Of a DNA stretch of 64,000 bases, positions 1-12,500 are shown piece after piece. This DNA comes from Casuarina equisetifolia (Eukaryota > Streptophyta > Magnoliopsida > Fagales > Casuarinaceae). The notes under the pieces were generated by a model that was not told the origin of the DNA, ran no database searches, and was given only the letters and a program-made list of their open reading frames with translations. A program made the position numbers and the translations under genes. Position 1 is the first letter of the stretch; each line of letters starts with the position of its first letter. The stretch spans positions 24,560,682-24,624,681 of the forward strand of contig CM052360.1 in assembly GCA_028551475.1 (NCBI GenBank), given 5' to 3'.

Positions 1-764
1 TAAGTAAAAGGTAAAGGCAAAGTCAAGGGAAATTGTGATAAATGATAAAATCATAATTTTATTTTTAGACACAAAATTACGACCTTATTCCATTACTAAT
101 TTTTACCCTAAGCCTAACAGAAAAGCCATGCAACAAAACGTCAAATTGTCTAAACATTCACATATGAAGTTCTCTGTCTACACCATCACATCTTTGGACA
201 ACACAAGTCAATCTTGAGGTTTTTGTTTAGGTATGCATCATGAAACATGACATGTCGTTGGCTGCGGGATATCTTATTCAGAAATAAAGTTATCATTGAT
301 GAAGTCGTTGTCTACAACGCCAGCCCTTTAAGCTGGTGCACCCCTCGCACCACTGAGCTACCACGTGGTAGACTGGACAGAAAACATCATTGCCGTAAAG
401 ATAAACCAATTTTTATGTATTATGAATAGAAATTTAATTTTAAATTGAAACTTTTATATACTTACGAAGTCAAAGAATTTTTATTTTCCTATGATTCTCT
501 CTTATAAATTATTATAACAATTTACAAAATGACGCAGCATAATAAGAATTTTCAAAACTTCACACTAATGAGCAACTTAAACCAGTACTAATGGATAAAA
601 TTTTCATTTTGTATTCACCCATATAACTATAACTTTCTCCTTATTCCTAATCTTGACTCCATGTCTAGCATACCTTGGCCAGACTGCTCAAAAAATATAG
701 ATAGAACCCCAAAAAAGCAATGGTTTTCTTCGACGATTGAGTTAAAAATCAGAGATATGACATG
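1..764. other. Intergenic, no gene recognised
   Basis: AT-rich DNA downstream of the minus-strand PLAC8 gene. Short open frames here show no family resemblance. A stretch near 303-372 (minus strand) resembles a tRNA A box but has no matching B box, so it is not called. The part next to 764 probably includes the 3' UTR of the PLAC8 gene. Confidence 0.5.
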
Positions 765-1491
765 CTACAGATACCATGAATGATGTTTTCCAAGTGAATT
801 AGAGATTCTTCTTTGTGATATCTGAGAAGCAATTTTACCTATCCCCATGTCAAACCCACGGTTCCTGAGCTCCCTGTATTCTTGACACAAAGCACAAGCC
901 TCACAGCAGAAGTGCACTAAGCAGTCTACACAAGGTTTCTCGTCCAAGTCATACTGCGCCCTCAATTTCGAGCGATAAAAGCACGAGAACAAGCACGCAA
1001 AACCAGTAAGAGCCAGAACCCCATATATCGTGCCGCTTAAAGCACAAGCTGCAAAACAAAACACCATCAAATGACAGAACTCTAAAAATACTTTCTATGT
1101 TCTTAAACTTGATGATCAGAAAGCTGAGTGTTCAAAAGACTCACGGAAAGAACCCCTAGAAACTATGTCAGAGATCTGACCAAACGTGATGCAAGGGCAG
1201 AATACAGTGATCAAACCTGAAAACATGAAATCGGAAGTAGTTAGTAAAAGAAAGAGGGTTCAATATTTATGGCATAAACTGCTATAAAATGAGTTTTCAG
1301 GTCTCTTTACAATTTGCAGGGTCGTCACAACAATGGCAAAGGCCGGTTGACCACTTCCCGTCGATAACTTGAGCACGAACGCCGGTGGCTATATATGGAG
1401 GAGTATATGACCGTACGGGACTACCATTAGGGGCATGACCAGGCCGGCGTTCACCTGCATATTTATCATAATCATGTGGCGGATGATGCAT
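765..1491 (-). CDS. PLAC8 / PCR-family cysteine-rich membrane protein, 3 exons
   Basis: Minus-strand gene with exons 1491-1311, 1216-1154 and 1048-765 (stop at 765-767). Both introns are GT-AG and phases agree, giving 175 residues. Exon 1 encodes a Pro/Tyr-rich N-terminus and the PLAC8 entry motif WSTGLCHCC. The exon 1/2 join gives CLITVFCPCITFGQISDIV, the family's CLxxxxCPC signature. Exon 3 has a hydrophobic stretch (GTIYGVLALTGFACLF), then CVDCLVHFCCEACALCQEYREL, the usual Cys-rich C-terminus. Plant members (PCR, CNR/FW2.2-like, MCA) sit in the plasma membrane and act in metal efflux, Ca2+ entry or organ-size control; the sequence does not say which applies. The Met at 1491 is the first in frame. 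The exon 2 end is inferred from phase and the GT, so a few residues there could shift. No paralogue is nearby. Confidence 0.85.
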
Positions 1492-4400
1492 CTTTCCGGG
1501 TAGCTGAAGGAAGATTGTGGTAAGGTACTGTCAATGGTTCTGTCATGAAAGAAAAAGGCTTTTGGTCTAATTATATTGGGAGGAGAGCCGTTTGGTGGAA
1601 CTGTCACATGCTTAAACATTTTCGAGCTGGACTTTAATTATAAACAAAGACCCTCAAATAGTACTTAAGTATGTTTGTGAAGTTCTAGGAAAATGCAGCG
1701 TTTCACCCTATAAGTTCTAGGGAGTTGCACTTCCGGTAACACTTCGTACTCTTTCTTTACTTTTAACAGTGGATGAATAAAGTAAAATGACTTCCACAGG
1801 TAAAGCTTCACCAGCATTCATGACACAAGTTAGGAGGTGACTTGACGTCTATCAACTTAGCCAGTGTTTTGTTTTTCCATGTGTGTTTGTTCTCAGCAAC
1901 AGTGGGGCCTAGATTCCTTCACAGGTGGTGTTAGACTAAGCCAAGGAGACTTTCTCTTTAGATTGCTTCAGAAAGACTTAAAAGACAGCAGCCAAGCTTG
2001 GCATTTAAGAAAAGAAGTCTTTTTCTACTACACAACATGATCTCTGCTCTTAGTTACAGGGTGCAGCACCCCACAAGAATAAGTTTCAGTTTGGCATCCA
2101 ACAGGCACGCCAAAAGTATTTGGGAAAACTTTTATGTTTTCTTGTTAAGAATTTTGCCGACAATAATCATTTTAAGTTGTCAAAAAAAGGATATTGATTT
2201 TTAATAACTCATATGCTTAGCTTAATAATGAGCCAGTGTTTTCTAAAATCTTTTAGTAATGTACATAAGTAGAAATGTGAGTTATAAAAAAATATTTTAA
2301 AAAAAATTAGGTTTGGAGTTCAAGACAAACTTTTTCTCTTTTTTTACTTAACAAAAAGTTAAAAGAAAAATTTATCAAAAAATAAAAACTCTTTGACATT
2401 TTTTATAAATGTATGAAAGCCTTAAAATAGAATAATATATTGATATTATCCAAGTATAAAGATTGGTTTATCTTGAAGCAATTAAAATTCATACTCTTCC
2501 CTACCTCCTAAACCATAGTTAGCTAGAGGTTGGTTATACCAGCTGATTCCATCACTAATCATAGTGCTTATTATTTCAAGACACATTAATTTCTTCCGAC
2601 TCCCCGTAAATTAAATAAGACTTAACATATTAGAATATTGATCTTGATAGGATTTTTATCTTGATTGCTTGACACTGACAACTGGAAGACCACTACCCAA
2701 GTCTTTGTTTTTGTGGCATGGCATGTGAAGAACGTTCACACGGTCTCGGGTCTTTCGTCTTTGTCGCATGCATCATTAATCAAGGCTTAGCGGGTCCCAA
2801 TGTTGCCAATACTCTCTTTTTCTTTTTTCGAGTGGGGTCAGATGCTGTACGAGTGTTACTTTTATTATACTTTTTTTTTTTGTCTTGGTTAATATTGATG
2901 GGAGATTACCTAGATCATAACAAAAATTAAGAATATTTATAATAGTAATAGTGATTTATCACTTTATTTCAAAGTTTTCTTGAGGTTGAAAGTTTATATT
3001 TATGTAACGCATAAATGAAATATATATTATCTAATTCATGACCTAGGTTGATTCAAATCCATTGCATGTGATCTTAAAGTTCATTAATGTTTTTAAAATT
3101 CTAGGATTCATTCTAAAATCTTTAAGCAATGTTAAAGAAACTTCATCAATTATAAGGTTAAAAGTCTATCCTCACATGCCAAGTAGTAAATGTTCATCCT
3201 TAATTGTTATACCATTTTAAAATTTAAGAGTTCATATTAAAATCTTATGGTAATAAATAGAAAATTTTCATTACTTATAACATTAAAAAGTCATTCTTAC
3301 ATTATTGATGTGGGACTCATATCTCAAACAAAAGTTTAGTATGCAAAAAAGTCTTACACCAAAAGATGAGATTCTTAAAGTGAACTTAAATGAAAAAAAG
3401 ATATTTCAATTGATGTGTTAACTTTTAAATTGAATTATGACATAATATCACTTATAAGGTCAAATACTCATTCTTATGTTATTGATATGGGACTTATGTC
3501 TCTATCAAATGCTCAATGTGTAAAAATGTGTGCAAAATAAAAATTTCATACCAAAAACTAAAATTCTTGAAGTGAACCTAATTAAAAAGAGACATTTTTA
3601 ATTTATGTATTAATTTTTGAGTTGATCATATCTTTGACCAAAGTATTTCTTTTGCATGATGCCTCTATGACAGCTTTCTTTTGTGTAGCTTTTAAGCTAG
3701 TTCACCCCATGGTACACAGATAGGCTTTTCCAAAACTTCAAACATATATGCAACTTAAGAAAAACTCTAGTCAGCAAATCACTAGAATCTGTAGTCCGAA
3801 TTTTGAATACGTGACGAATAGACGAGTCAACATCTCGTTTTTCTCTTTCCCGTTGGGATTCAATTATCACACCTCAAGACCAGGTCAACTTCTCTACAGG
3901 TTTGCAAACTCCACGTATGAAAGCTTCACTTTTATATTCCGATCGTAATCTAGCTACAGGCAAGCAAATCGCTGAAGCTAGGTGGTTGCCCGCGAGATTC
4001 GCCCAACTGCAGCCAATAGTCAATGGCGATTGCATTTGTTTTAGAGGCTGAGCTTCTATTAGAATTTGGATTTGAACATATATTTCCGATTAACTCGAAG
4101 CTGATGGGTTCCTTTCATAGCTTGCACAGCACAACTAGTCTAAGGTCTTATCCAATCAACAAACACAATGCAAAAGCAGCATACTGTTTTGCATTAGCTA
4201 AATAAGATTTGAGGAAATGAAATGATTAAATGATAGAAGAAGAGTTTCTCAAATTGACCAAGTTGGTTATGGTCATTGGTTTGGTTTGGGATACCCTTTT
4301 ACTAAAATCGACTAATTCTGTAGTATTTGGTTGACCAAATAATATTTTACACCCTTAGCTCTTATAGAAGATCATTAACTATCGTTATGCTCTAGGCAAT

Positions 4401-6421
4401 AGGAAATTGAGAACCGACCAGAATCCACTAAACCATCGCATCCAACTACTGTAAACTCTTAAAATAATACAAGTGGAAAATATTGTAAACTCCATAGAAA
4501 GGGCTAACACCAATTTCATGTTCTTGCCTTTCCTATTGTTTTTAGATAACCAAGAGGTATGGAATTGGATCTCTAAGACAACATATTGTCAATCTAGGCT
4601 AGGAATTGTTTAAATTAGTGTTCAAAAGTTATGTGAATAAAGTGATGATTTATGCAATTTTAATACATTTCATTAAGTCAGAAACAAGACAAAAGGAGAA
4701 AATAAGATCTCTAACCAGATTTTGATAGTGAGTTAGTCCTTTAAGTGGGTTGTCGAGAGAGAAATCAGAAGTCTGTGAAGGTTTTATAATCATTTTATGC
4801 ACTTTTCGGATTTAATAGTTTGAATGGAACTTTGGGAGGGTACAAGAAATATTGATTGGCAAGGGCAAAGAAGAGTAAGAGAAAGGGTGAATAGGGAGGG
4901 AGGAAAGTGAGAATAAAAGTTTTCTTTTTCCTTGGTAATGCAGGGAGTAGAGAATATTCTTTTAGTTAAATAAAAATTAGTTCTTATGCCTTTTATATTC
5001 ATCAAAACACTTAATAGGTTCGGAAAAATGATTAACATTGATTTTGCCCACATAGATTCAACCTTATTTCTCACGTATATACTATACCTATAAATTATTG
5101 TTATAAGTTCATCTTTATCATATTCTTTAAAATGAAATAAAAAAGAAAGCTTAATGGTAATTGTGGGTTGATCACTAGGATGAGATAGTCCTCCACAACT
5201 TGTTCTTGCTCATACTAACTATGTCATGGGTGACTCTTGCCCTTATAACCATTGTTAAAAGACTCATTATCATCACATCTTAATACAATCTTTTACCATG
5301 ATGGTTAAATTATCAAACCATTATGGTGTTACATGAGTAATGCATGATCTTAAATTAATGAGAGCTTATAAGGGCATCCACATTTTAATACAATTCTAAA
5401 ATGCTTATTATCCAATCTAATAGTCAATTGAAGAGTAGGTAGAACCTACTATCATATAAAAAAATTCTTAAAATATTTATTTGTAATGTGAGACTCATTA
5501 ACTACATCTTAACAACCATCTATATAGGCAACCTATTCTTGTTGCCTATATATATTCTTGTTACCATCTATATAGGTAATGGTTCTTGTTAAGGTTGGAG
5601 AAGTAGAAGCAAAAGAAAAACAAGGTTAGAATAGGAAATTCCCAAGGGGAGTTATCAACATTCTACAAAGGATTTTTTTTCTATCACCATGTTAGTTTTT
5701 TTCTATTATTTTAAAGGATGAATTGGTATGACAAGAATGTACATGTGACAAACATTTTATTGGTCTTCCATGCTTTGTTTTTGGTTTTAATGTCATAAAT
5801 AAATTTAATAGCAAATGGATGAGTATTATTCTTATAACTCAAAAGGCATAATTAGCGAATTTGATTTTTATTCTTAACTTTCCTTACCAATCAATATCTC
5901 TCACTTCCCTATCAGCTCTTCCTATAAATTTTTCAACTCCAAGGAGCTCAGGAAGTGTTCATAAGTGTTATTAAAAATTTGTAATCCCTTCATTAGTAAC
6001 CAACTTAAAGGAATTGCTTAAAGTTAATGTGATTGCATATCTTCTTCTCTTTTAATTTTGATTTAATAAGCTATAATAAAATGATCTAAATTAGCACTGT
6101 AGTTCATAATCTCCTATTCATGATATAGAATTTCAAGCCTAGAATGGTATTTTGTTTATTCAACTATTTCTCAACAAGAAAGGAAGGGTAAATTTGTGTC
6201 CTTTTTTTTTCTAATGATTTTTAGTTGTTCTAGTTGAAATTGAGATGTTTTTAAGGAGAATTTGGTCGTGAAATGAAATTTTCTTGTAATTTATTTTTTT
6301 TTCATAGGAAAATTATGGTGTTTTAAAGTAATTTTATAAATTAAAATTTTAATTTGGAAATAGTTGTAATTTGAATACTTTTTACATTGGTTCCAAACAC
6401 ACAGTTTTTACGGCGGCTTCC
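1492..6421. other. Long intergenic region with degenerate repeats
   Basis: About 4.9 kb without a recognisable gene. The part next to 1492 should hold the promoter of the PLAC8 gene. The middle contains an imperfect tandem duplication (listed separately). The remainder is AT-rich with only short, low-complexity open frames lacking recognisable domains. Confidence 0.5.
3271..3640. repeat. Imperfect tandem duplication, period about 180 bp
   Basis: Two diverged copies in the same order. Each has a CATTCTTA..TTATTGAT block followed by TGGGACT (about 3301 and about 3480), then ACACCAAAA/ATACCAAAA, ATTCTT.AAGTGAAC and a TTTTTAA..GA end. A third, weaker match (AATTATAAGGTTAAAAGTC near 3150) suggests the array once extended left. 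No coding potential; possibly part of a non-autonomous transposon. Confidence 0.6.
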
Positions 6422-6423
6422 AC

Positions 6424-6471
6424 TTTCGCCGCAAACTTCCGTGAGAAGCTCGCGCATCGCTTACCGCCAAA
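6424..6471. promoter_or_regulatory. Two E2F-type sites in the RAD54 promoter
   Basis: TTTCGCCG at 6424-6431 (plus) and TTTGGCGG read on the minus strand at 6464-6471 both fit the E2F consensus WTTSSCSS. They lie 50-100 bases upstream of the RAD54 ATG in an otherwise AT-rich region. E2F control is expected for an S/G2-phase recombination gene. The match is to consensus only, so binding is inferred. Confidence 0.5.
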
Positions 6472-6521
6472 TTCCAAAGATTTAAACTCTCTCGCAAGGG
6501 GAGCGAGGAAAGGGATTTTCC

Positions 6522-9500
6522 ATGGAAGAGGAAGACGAAGTTCTGTCTTCTGATCCTAGCGATTCCAGTCAGGAATACACCGCCGACCGCGAGGAAGCAG
6601 AAGAAGAAGAAGAAGAAGAAGAAGAAGATCTTGAAGACGACAACGACAATGATAATCCATCTCCGGGCCATTCAGTTCCTTCCGATGAAGATCGGAAATC
6701 GAAGAACGTCGATGCTCTCCTCAGGTGCCATCTGATTTTCTTAATCGAAATTTTAGCTATGAGATGTCCTTTAGGCGACGTAATTCTCAAATGTCTGGAA
6801 ATTTGGTGCTCTCATTTCAAATTAGGGCTTTGTATTTGTATCGTGAAACTTGTCGATTTAGCCTGGGATTTCAGCTGCGTGCCGACATCGGCAATCCAAT
6901 TATGCGAAACCAGAAGTCTCTTTTCCTCGTTAAGAAAACGTGAAAAAGTGAGGAAAAATAGAGGTTCAGGAGTATATACTTACTTAGTTTGCAGCAATTA
7001 ACTGGGGCACTTACTTAAACATGTTGATGCAGTTTATCCAAATTAACCCTATTGTTGTGTCTATGGAGTTGTTTGATTATTTTTTCTGTTCTCTTTGATA
7101 TTCGAAAGCATTTTTGATCGTTTAAGATTCTCGGGCTTTTAGTTGTAGCTGGAAATGCTGATGTATCATTTTTTAATTGTATTTATCAAATTTAAATGCT
7201 TTAAGTAAAACTTTCATAAGTTACAATTGGAAGTTATGATGTTTATCAGAGGCAACCTCATTGTGAAAAGACAGTCACTGCTTCCCCGAGTACTTTCGGT
7301 GACAGAAGCTGCGGCAGTTTGTAGAAAACCCTTTAAACCTCCATGCTCTAATGGCTATTGTGAGAGGAACGAACAGCTTGCACGACGTCTTTCGGTTCGC
7401 AAACGGTTTGTCCCCTGGGGCTCTTTAGGGCCAGTATTGGTTCCAATTACGAACAGACTGAACATCCCAGGCATTGCAGAGAAGGATACAGAGGAAGAGA
7501 ATGTAACTCTGCCACCTGGAATTGAGCCTTTGGTATTGTGGCAGCCTGAAGAATCTGAGGATGGGGCTGCAAATTTGGTACAAATAGAAGTTGACCCATT
7601 GCTTGTTCGTTTTCTTAGACCCCATCAAAGGTAATGCCTATGATACTAAATCTAAAATATCATATATGGGGCAGTTTATATGGAGAGCTTTTCCTTTTAG
7701 TTTTGTGTATGTAAATCTAAATACACAATTCCTCATGTAGATAACTGTAAGTAGAATCTTTGTTTATTTTGACTTAGCTGCATTTAAACATCTATAGCAA
7801 TTGAATGTTTAAATGACATAGGTTTCCAGTAAATTTGTATCATGTTTTCAATTGGTTATGGTTTCTTGTAAATGATGAGAAATTTATTTTACTTTGATTG
7901 CAGAGAAGGGGTTCGGTTTATGTTTGAATGTGTTTCGGGATTATGTGGCACAGAAAAGTTTTTTGGATGCATTCTTGCTGATGATATGGGGTGAATATCT
8001 CTTTTCTTGATCCCCTTTTTATCCTTTTATTCTACGTATATAACAGGCCATGTAGTGTCTGCTACATTCTAGTCACTTCATTAATTTTTGATATTTGCAG
8101 TTTGGGAAAGACGTTGCAGTCAATCACTTTACTGTATACTCTTCTTCGTCAAGGGTTTGATGGGAAGCCAACGGTTAAAAAGGCTATCATTGTCACCCCT
8201 ACCAGTCTAGTAAGCAACTGGGAGGCTGAAATCGAGAAGTGGGTTGGAGAAAGAGTTCAACTTGTTTCTCTTTGTGAAAGCACCAGAGATGATGTTGTCT
8301 ATGGTATTGACAAATTCACAGATCCCCGAAGTCCCCTACAGGTAACCTATGCGATTATTTATGAAATTATCTTGAAAAATTTATTATTCAACAATACCTT
8401 TGCAGGTGCTAATTGTTTCGTATGAGACATTCCGGATGCATTCATCAAAATTCAGCCATAGCGAATCTTGTGACCTTCTCATATGTGATGAGGCTCACCG
8501 GCTGAAAAATGATCAGACATTAACAAATCGGGTATATCATATGTAGAAGTTATATTTTTGTTATTCTATTTTTGATCTAGATGCCAAGTTTTTATCTTTA
8601 AACTACCAACAACATTTCTGTGGATCAGGCACTAGCATCTCTCCCATGCAAGCGCCGAGTGTTGTTGTCTGGAACACCAATGCAGGTAAAAGGATCTTCC
8701 ACATGCTTCTCTTAGATCATGATTTATTGCTTGTTCCTGCGTCATAATTGTCTCTCAATGCATATTCTTGCAGAATGACCTGGAAGAGTTCTTTGCAATG
8801 GTTAATTTTACCAATCCTGGGATATTGGGTGATGTTGCATATTTTCGTCGTTACTATGAGGTGATTTGGTTGCTTTGCTTTTCTGCATTATTCATGGTTG
8901 TTGAGGATGAATTTATAGCATTGTGTTGTGTACATCAATCTTTTCACCTATTTGAGGTATTTTTCGTATGTTATCATTTTCCTCCCTTTCACTTTGACCG
9001 GGGCATATGGGATGCCTTACTGGTTTCTATAAGTATCTGTCCTGGAAATTGCTATTGTTCCTTACCTGTATGAATCTGAAAACACAAGTTTGCACCTCAC
9101 TATTATGCTTACTCTTCAAATGATAATGGTGTACTCTAAGTAGTCTTACTTTTCTTATTCATTTATGTATAAGTCCTCTTCCTTTTTCCCTTTTCAATAA
9201 CTGGAAACTGAAAAACATAAATATTGTGAAGGCTCCTATCATATGTGGAAGAGAACCTACCGCTACTGAGGAAGAGAAGAAGCTAGGTGCTGAGCGCGCT
9301 GCAGAACTAAGTGCAAAGGTTAATCAGGTACTGTTTCCTAGTTTGCACGTGAACTGTAGAAGTCCACTCACTTAATGATAGAAGGTAGTGTCCCCTTGGC
9401 TTAGTGGTAAGCTAAAGAGCTCCTAGCCTGTGAGTCCATCAGATCAAGGGTTTGACAACCCCCTCCCCCTCCACCGTGTGCATTTATTAAAAAAAAAATT

Positions 9501-12500
9501 GAAAGAGTTGTATCAGGATATTTCACTATGCTGGCCATAGAAATCTGACGTTCAGGGTTGATAGTGGAAGATGGAACTAGGAGGAGTTGTATTAGGATCT
9601 CACACTATTCTGGTTGTAGAAATCTGATGTTCAGGTTGATAGTGGAATATTGAGTAGAAAGTGTTGTATCAGGATCTTTCACGACTGTGGTCCTAGAAAT
9701 CGGACATTCAGGTTTGATAGTGGAAGCATTGAACTCTATGGGACTGGTGAATAGCTGATATAGATGTTCAATTAGAATACATCTGTATATTTTTTTTTTT
9801 CTCAGTTAGCTCACTACCGTCTATTTGCAGTTTATACTGAGGAGGACTAATGCATTATTATCGAATCACCTGCCACCAAAGGTATGGTACTTGCTTGATC
9901 TATATGAAATTTTTTCTTTTAACTGTTTTGTTGCCTTTGTTTTATTGCTGGGCATGGTCATTGTGTTTTACAATATTTATATTTGCATTTGGTTGCTTAA
10001 TTTATTGTGTAACATACAAATTCCAAGGCATGAGCTGTAATTTTCCTAGTGTTTTCAAGGGATTTACTAATTTGAATCTTGATGTTTTATGGTAAAGAAT
10101 TTTGTTGAAGATATATTTTTATGGCATTGTGAGGTTTATTATGGAATATGAGTGTAGCAAGTTCACTTCAGGAAGAAAAGTGAGGCAGTTGCTTCTAGTT
10201 TCCTCCTTTTTTTTTATTTTTTTAATTTACATTTATTTTTTCTAGTGTCAAGATTGGATTTTAGTTGAGTGTAACTTATTTGTATGAGACCGAAAAGGAT
10301 GCTTTGCTTTCTAAGATTTCATCTTAAGGAAAAAGTGCTCAATCACCCTACCTGAAATTGAGGAATCAACTAGATTTTCCTAACCTTTTTGATATTTAGT
10401 ATTGGATTCCTAGCAGATATGTGCTTGGATTGTCTGTTCTATAAGTTGTCCTTTGGAAAAATCAGGAAGTGGATACCTTTCAATAAATTACTCAAACAAA
10501 GCCCCTTGGGTACTTTTCTTATCTAGTTTGACCAGCCTATTTGACAGGTAGGTAAAATGATTCCAATTTTTTCAACTTATTGATTTGCCTATCTTATGCT
10601 TTAAGTTTCAAAAGAATCTTATTACAAGCGTAGGATAGACATTTTCTTCATTTAAATATGCCATTCTTTTTGTTCTGAGATCAACTTATCAAGAGGATTG
10701 TGTTTCCCATGATCATCTGCTGCCTAGTTGAACTTCGTGGAATTGATGTAGTTACTGACCTTTGTCATCATTATATTAGCAACCAAGTTTCAGGTTTATT
10801 CTCAGTATATCGGCAAACATTTTTAACCTTCTCTACAATTATAAACGATGAAGCATAACAACAAGACTAAGATTGATCAGAATGCAGAATACATTATTGT
10901 CACGAGCCTACTGAAGAACCTACCAACATCCCTGGCAAGCATGATCAAGTTGAAGCATAATAAAATCACGTTGATTAAAGATGAAATACTAGGGAATGAC
11001 ATACTGCTGCTTATTCTTTGTACTTATAGCATCCATGTCGTGCACTTAACAGTAGTTATATGGTTGGGCATGGTACATGCAAAGGAAAGGAAGAACTTCC
11101 AACAAGATTTGCTTAACGAACTTATTTACAGGTCACATGTGATTTGTAATGTGGTTGGTTGATTTTGGATTCCGTGGAGTTCATGTACTTGTTTTTTTTT
11201 TTTTTTTTTTTGTGTGAGGTTCTAATGAGGTACTTCATGATATTCCAGTTGGTGGAATCATACTTTTGTTGGACCTCTCCTGAGTGTAGTCATTCATAAG
11301 TGCTGATATTGGCAAATCTTTGTGATATTCTGGAAGTTTGATTAGAGTAACCTTTTTACATGTTACCTTTTTTGTCTGTCTTTTCTGTAAATATTCTTAT
11401 AATCATGGTATTAAAACCTGACTTCTGAAACTATCCTACTTGCAGATGGTTGAAGTTGTTTGTTGCAAGTTGACTCCTCTCCAATCAGACTTATACAACC
11501 ATTTTATACGATCCAAAAATGTGGGTACTCAATCTTCAGCTTGAAAACAGTGTTTTCTTGAAAGAGGTTATTAACGTTAATAACAAGATGTCTGTTGGGA
11601 CGTTTTTGATAATTTGTGTAATTTAGGTCAAACGAGCAATTACTGAAGAGATGAGGCAATCAAAGATTTTGGCTTATATAACAGCTCTTAAGAAGTTGTG
11701 CAATCATCCAAAGGTATGAGCTATGGAGAGGGAATAAGCTTGCTGCAATGTTGCTTCTTTCAATACCATCCTTATGGACCACTTCTAAGAACAAAAAATG
11801 GCAAATATTGAGATGTTTGTGTTTGCGTATCGTTGATCCTTTATGTTTTCTGGACATCTTTTTATTATCTGCAATAAGTAGTTGATCCTTTAAGTCCATT
11901 AAAAATGTTGAGATCTGCTTTGAGATCTCAACTGACATGGGTATTGTCAAGTACTCATTAAGTAGATTTTTCCACCTTTTTATTTTATTTTTCCCATTAT
12001 ATGTTCGCTTTCACTTTTAATCCTGGCACTACTTTCATACTCATGGGAGATGATATTATCCTGCAGCTTATCTATGACACTATAAAAAGTGGGAGTCCAG
12101 GAACTTCGGGTTTTGAGGACTGTATTCGTTTTTTCCCACCAGAGATGTTCTCCGGAAGGTAATAAAGATTCTTGCTTATATGCTGCTTAGTTGTTATTAT
12201 ACTTGTCTTCTCAACATTTTGGTCTTACACTTTCTTGTTCCTTATTTTCTAGATCTGGATCATGGACTGGTGGTGATGGGTCTTGGGTTGAGTTGTCAGG
12301 AAAAATGCATGTCTTAGCACGCTTACTGGGTCATCTGCGTCAGAGGACTGATGATCGTATTGTTCTTGTGTCAAATTATACTCAGGTAAATAAGATTCTG
12401 TTTTAACTCCTTGAAGGATTTATAAGAATGAACTAAGTATAAACCAGTTGTTTGTGCTATTGCCTTTTGTTTCTCAGTTAAGAACACAAAGCTCTTGATA

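Noticed and set aside
303..372. tRNA-like A box on the minus strand (TAGCTCAGTGG)
   Set aside because: No B box or cloverleaf stems follow at the right distance, so neither a tRNA gene nor a SINE is supported.
6408..6790. Minus-strand open frames opposite RAD54 exon 1
   Set aside because: They are antisense shadows of the GAA/acidic coding stretch (Phe or Ser runs).
8768..9073. Open frame running from RAD54 exon 7 into intron 7
   Set aside because: Exon 7 ends at a good donor after YYE and the next exon resumes the RAD54 alignment; the extension is intron read-through.
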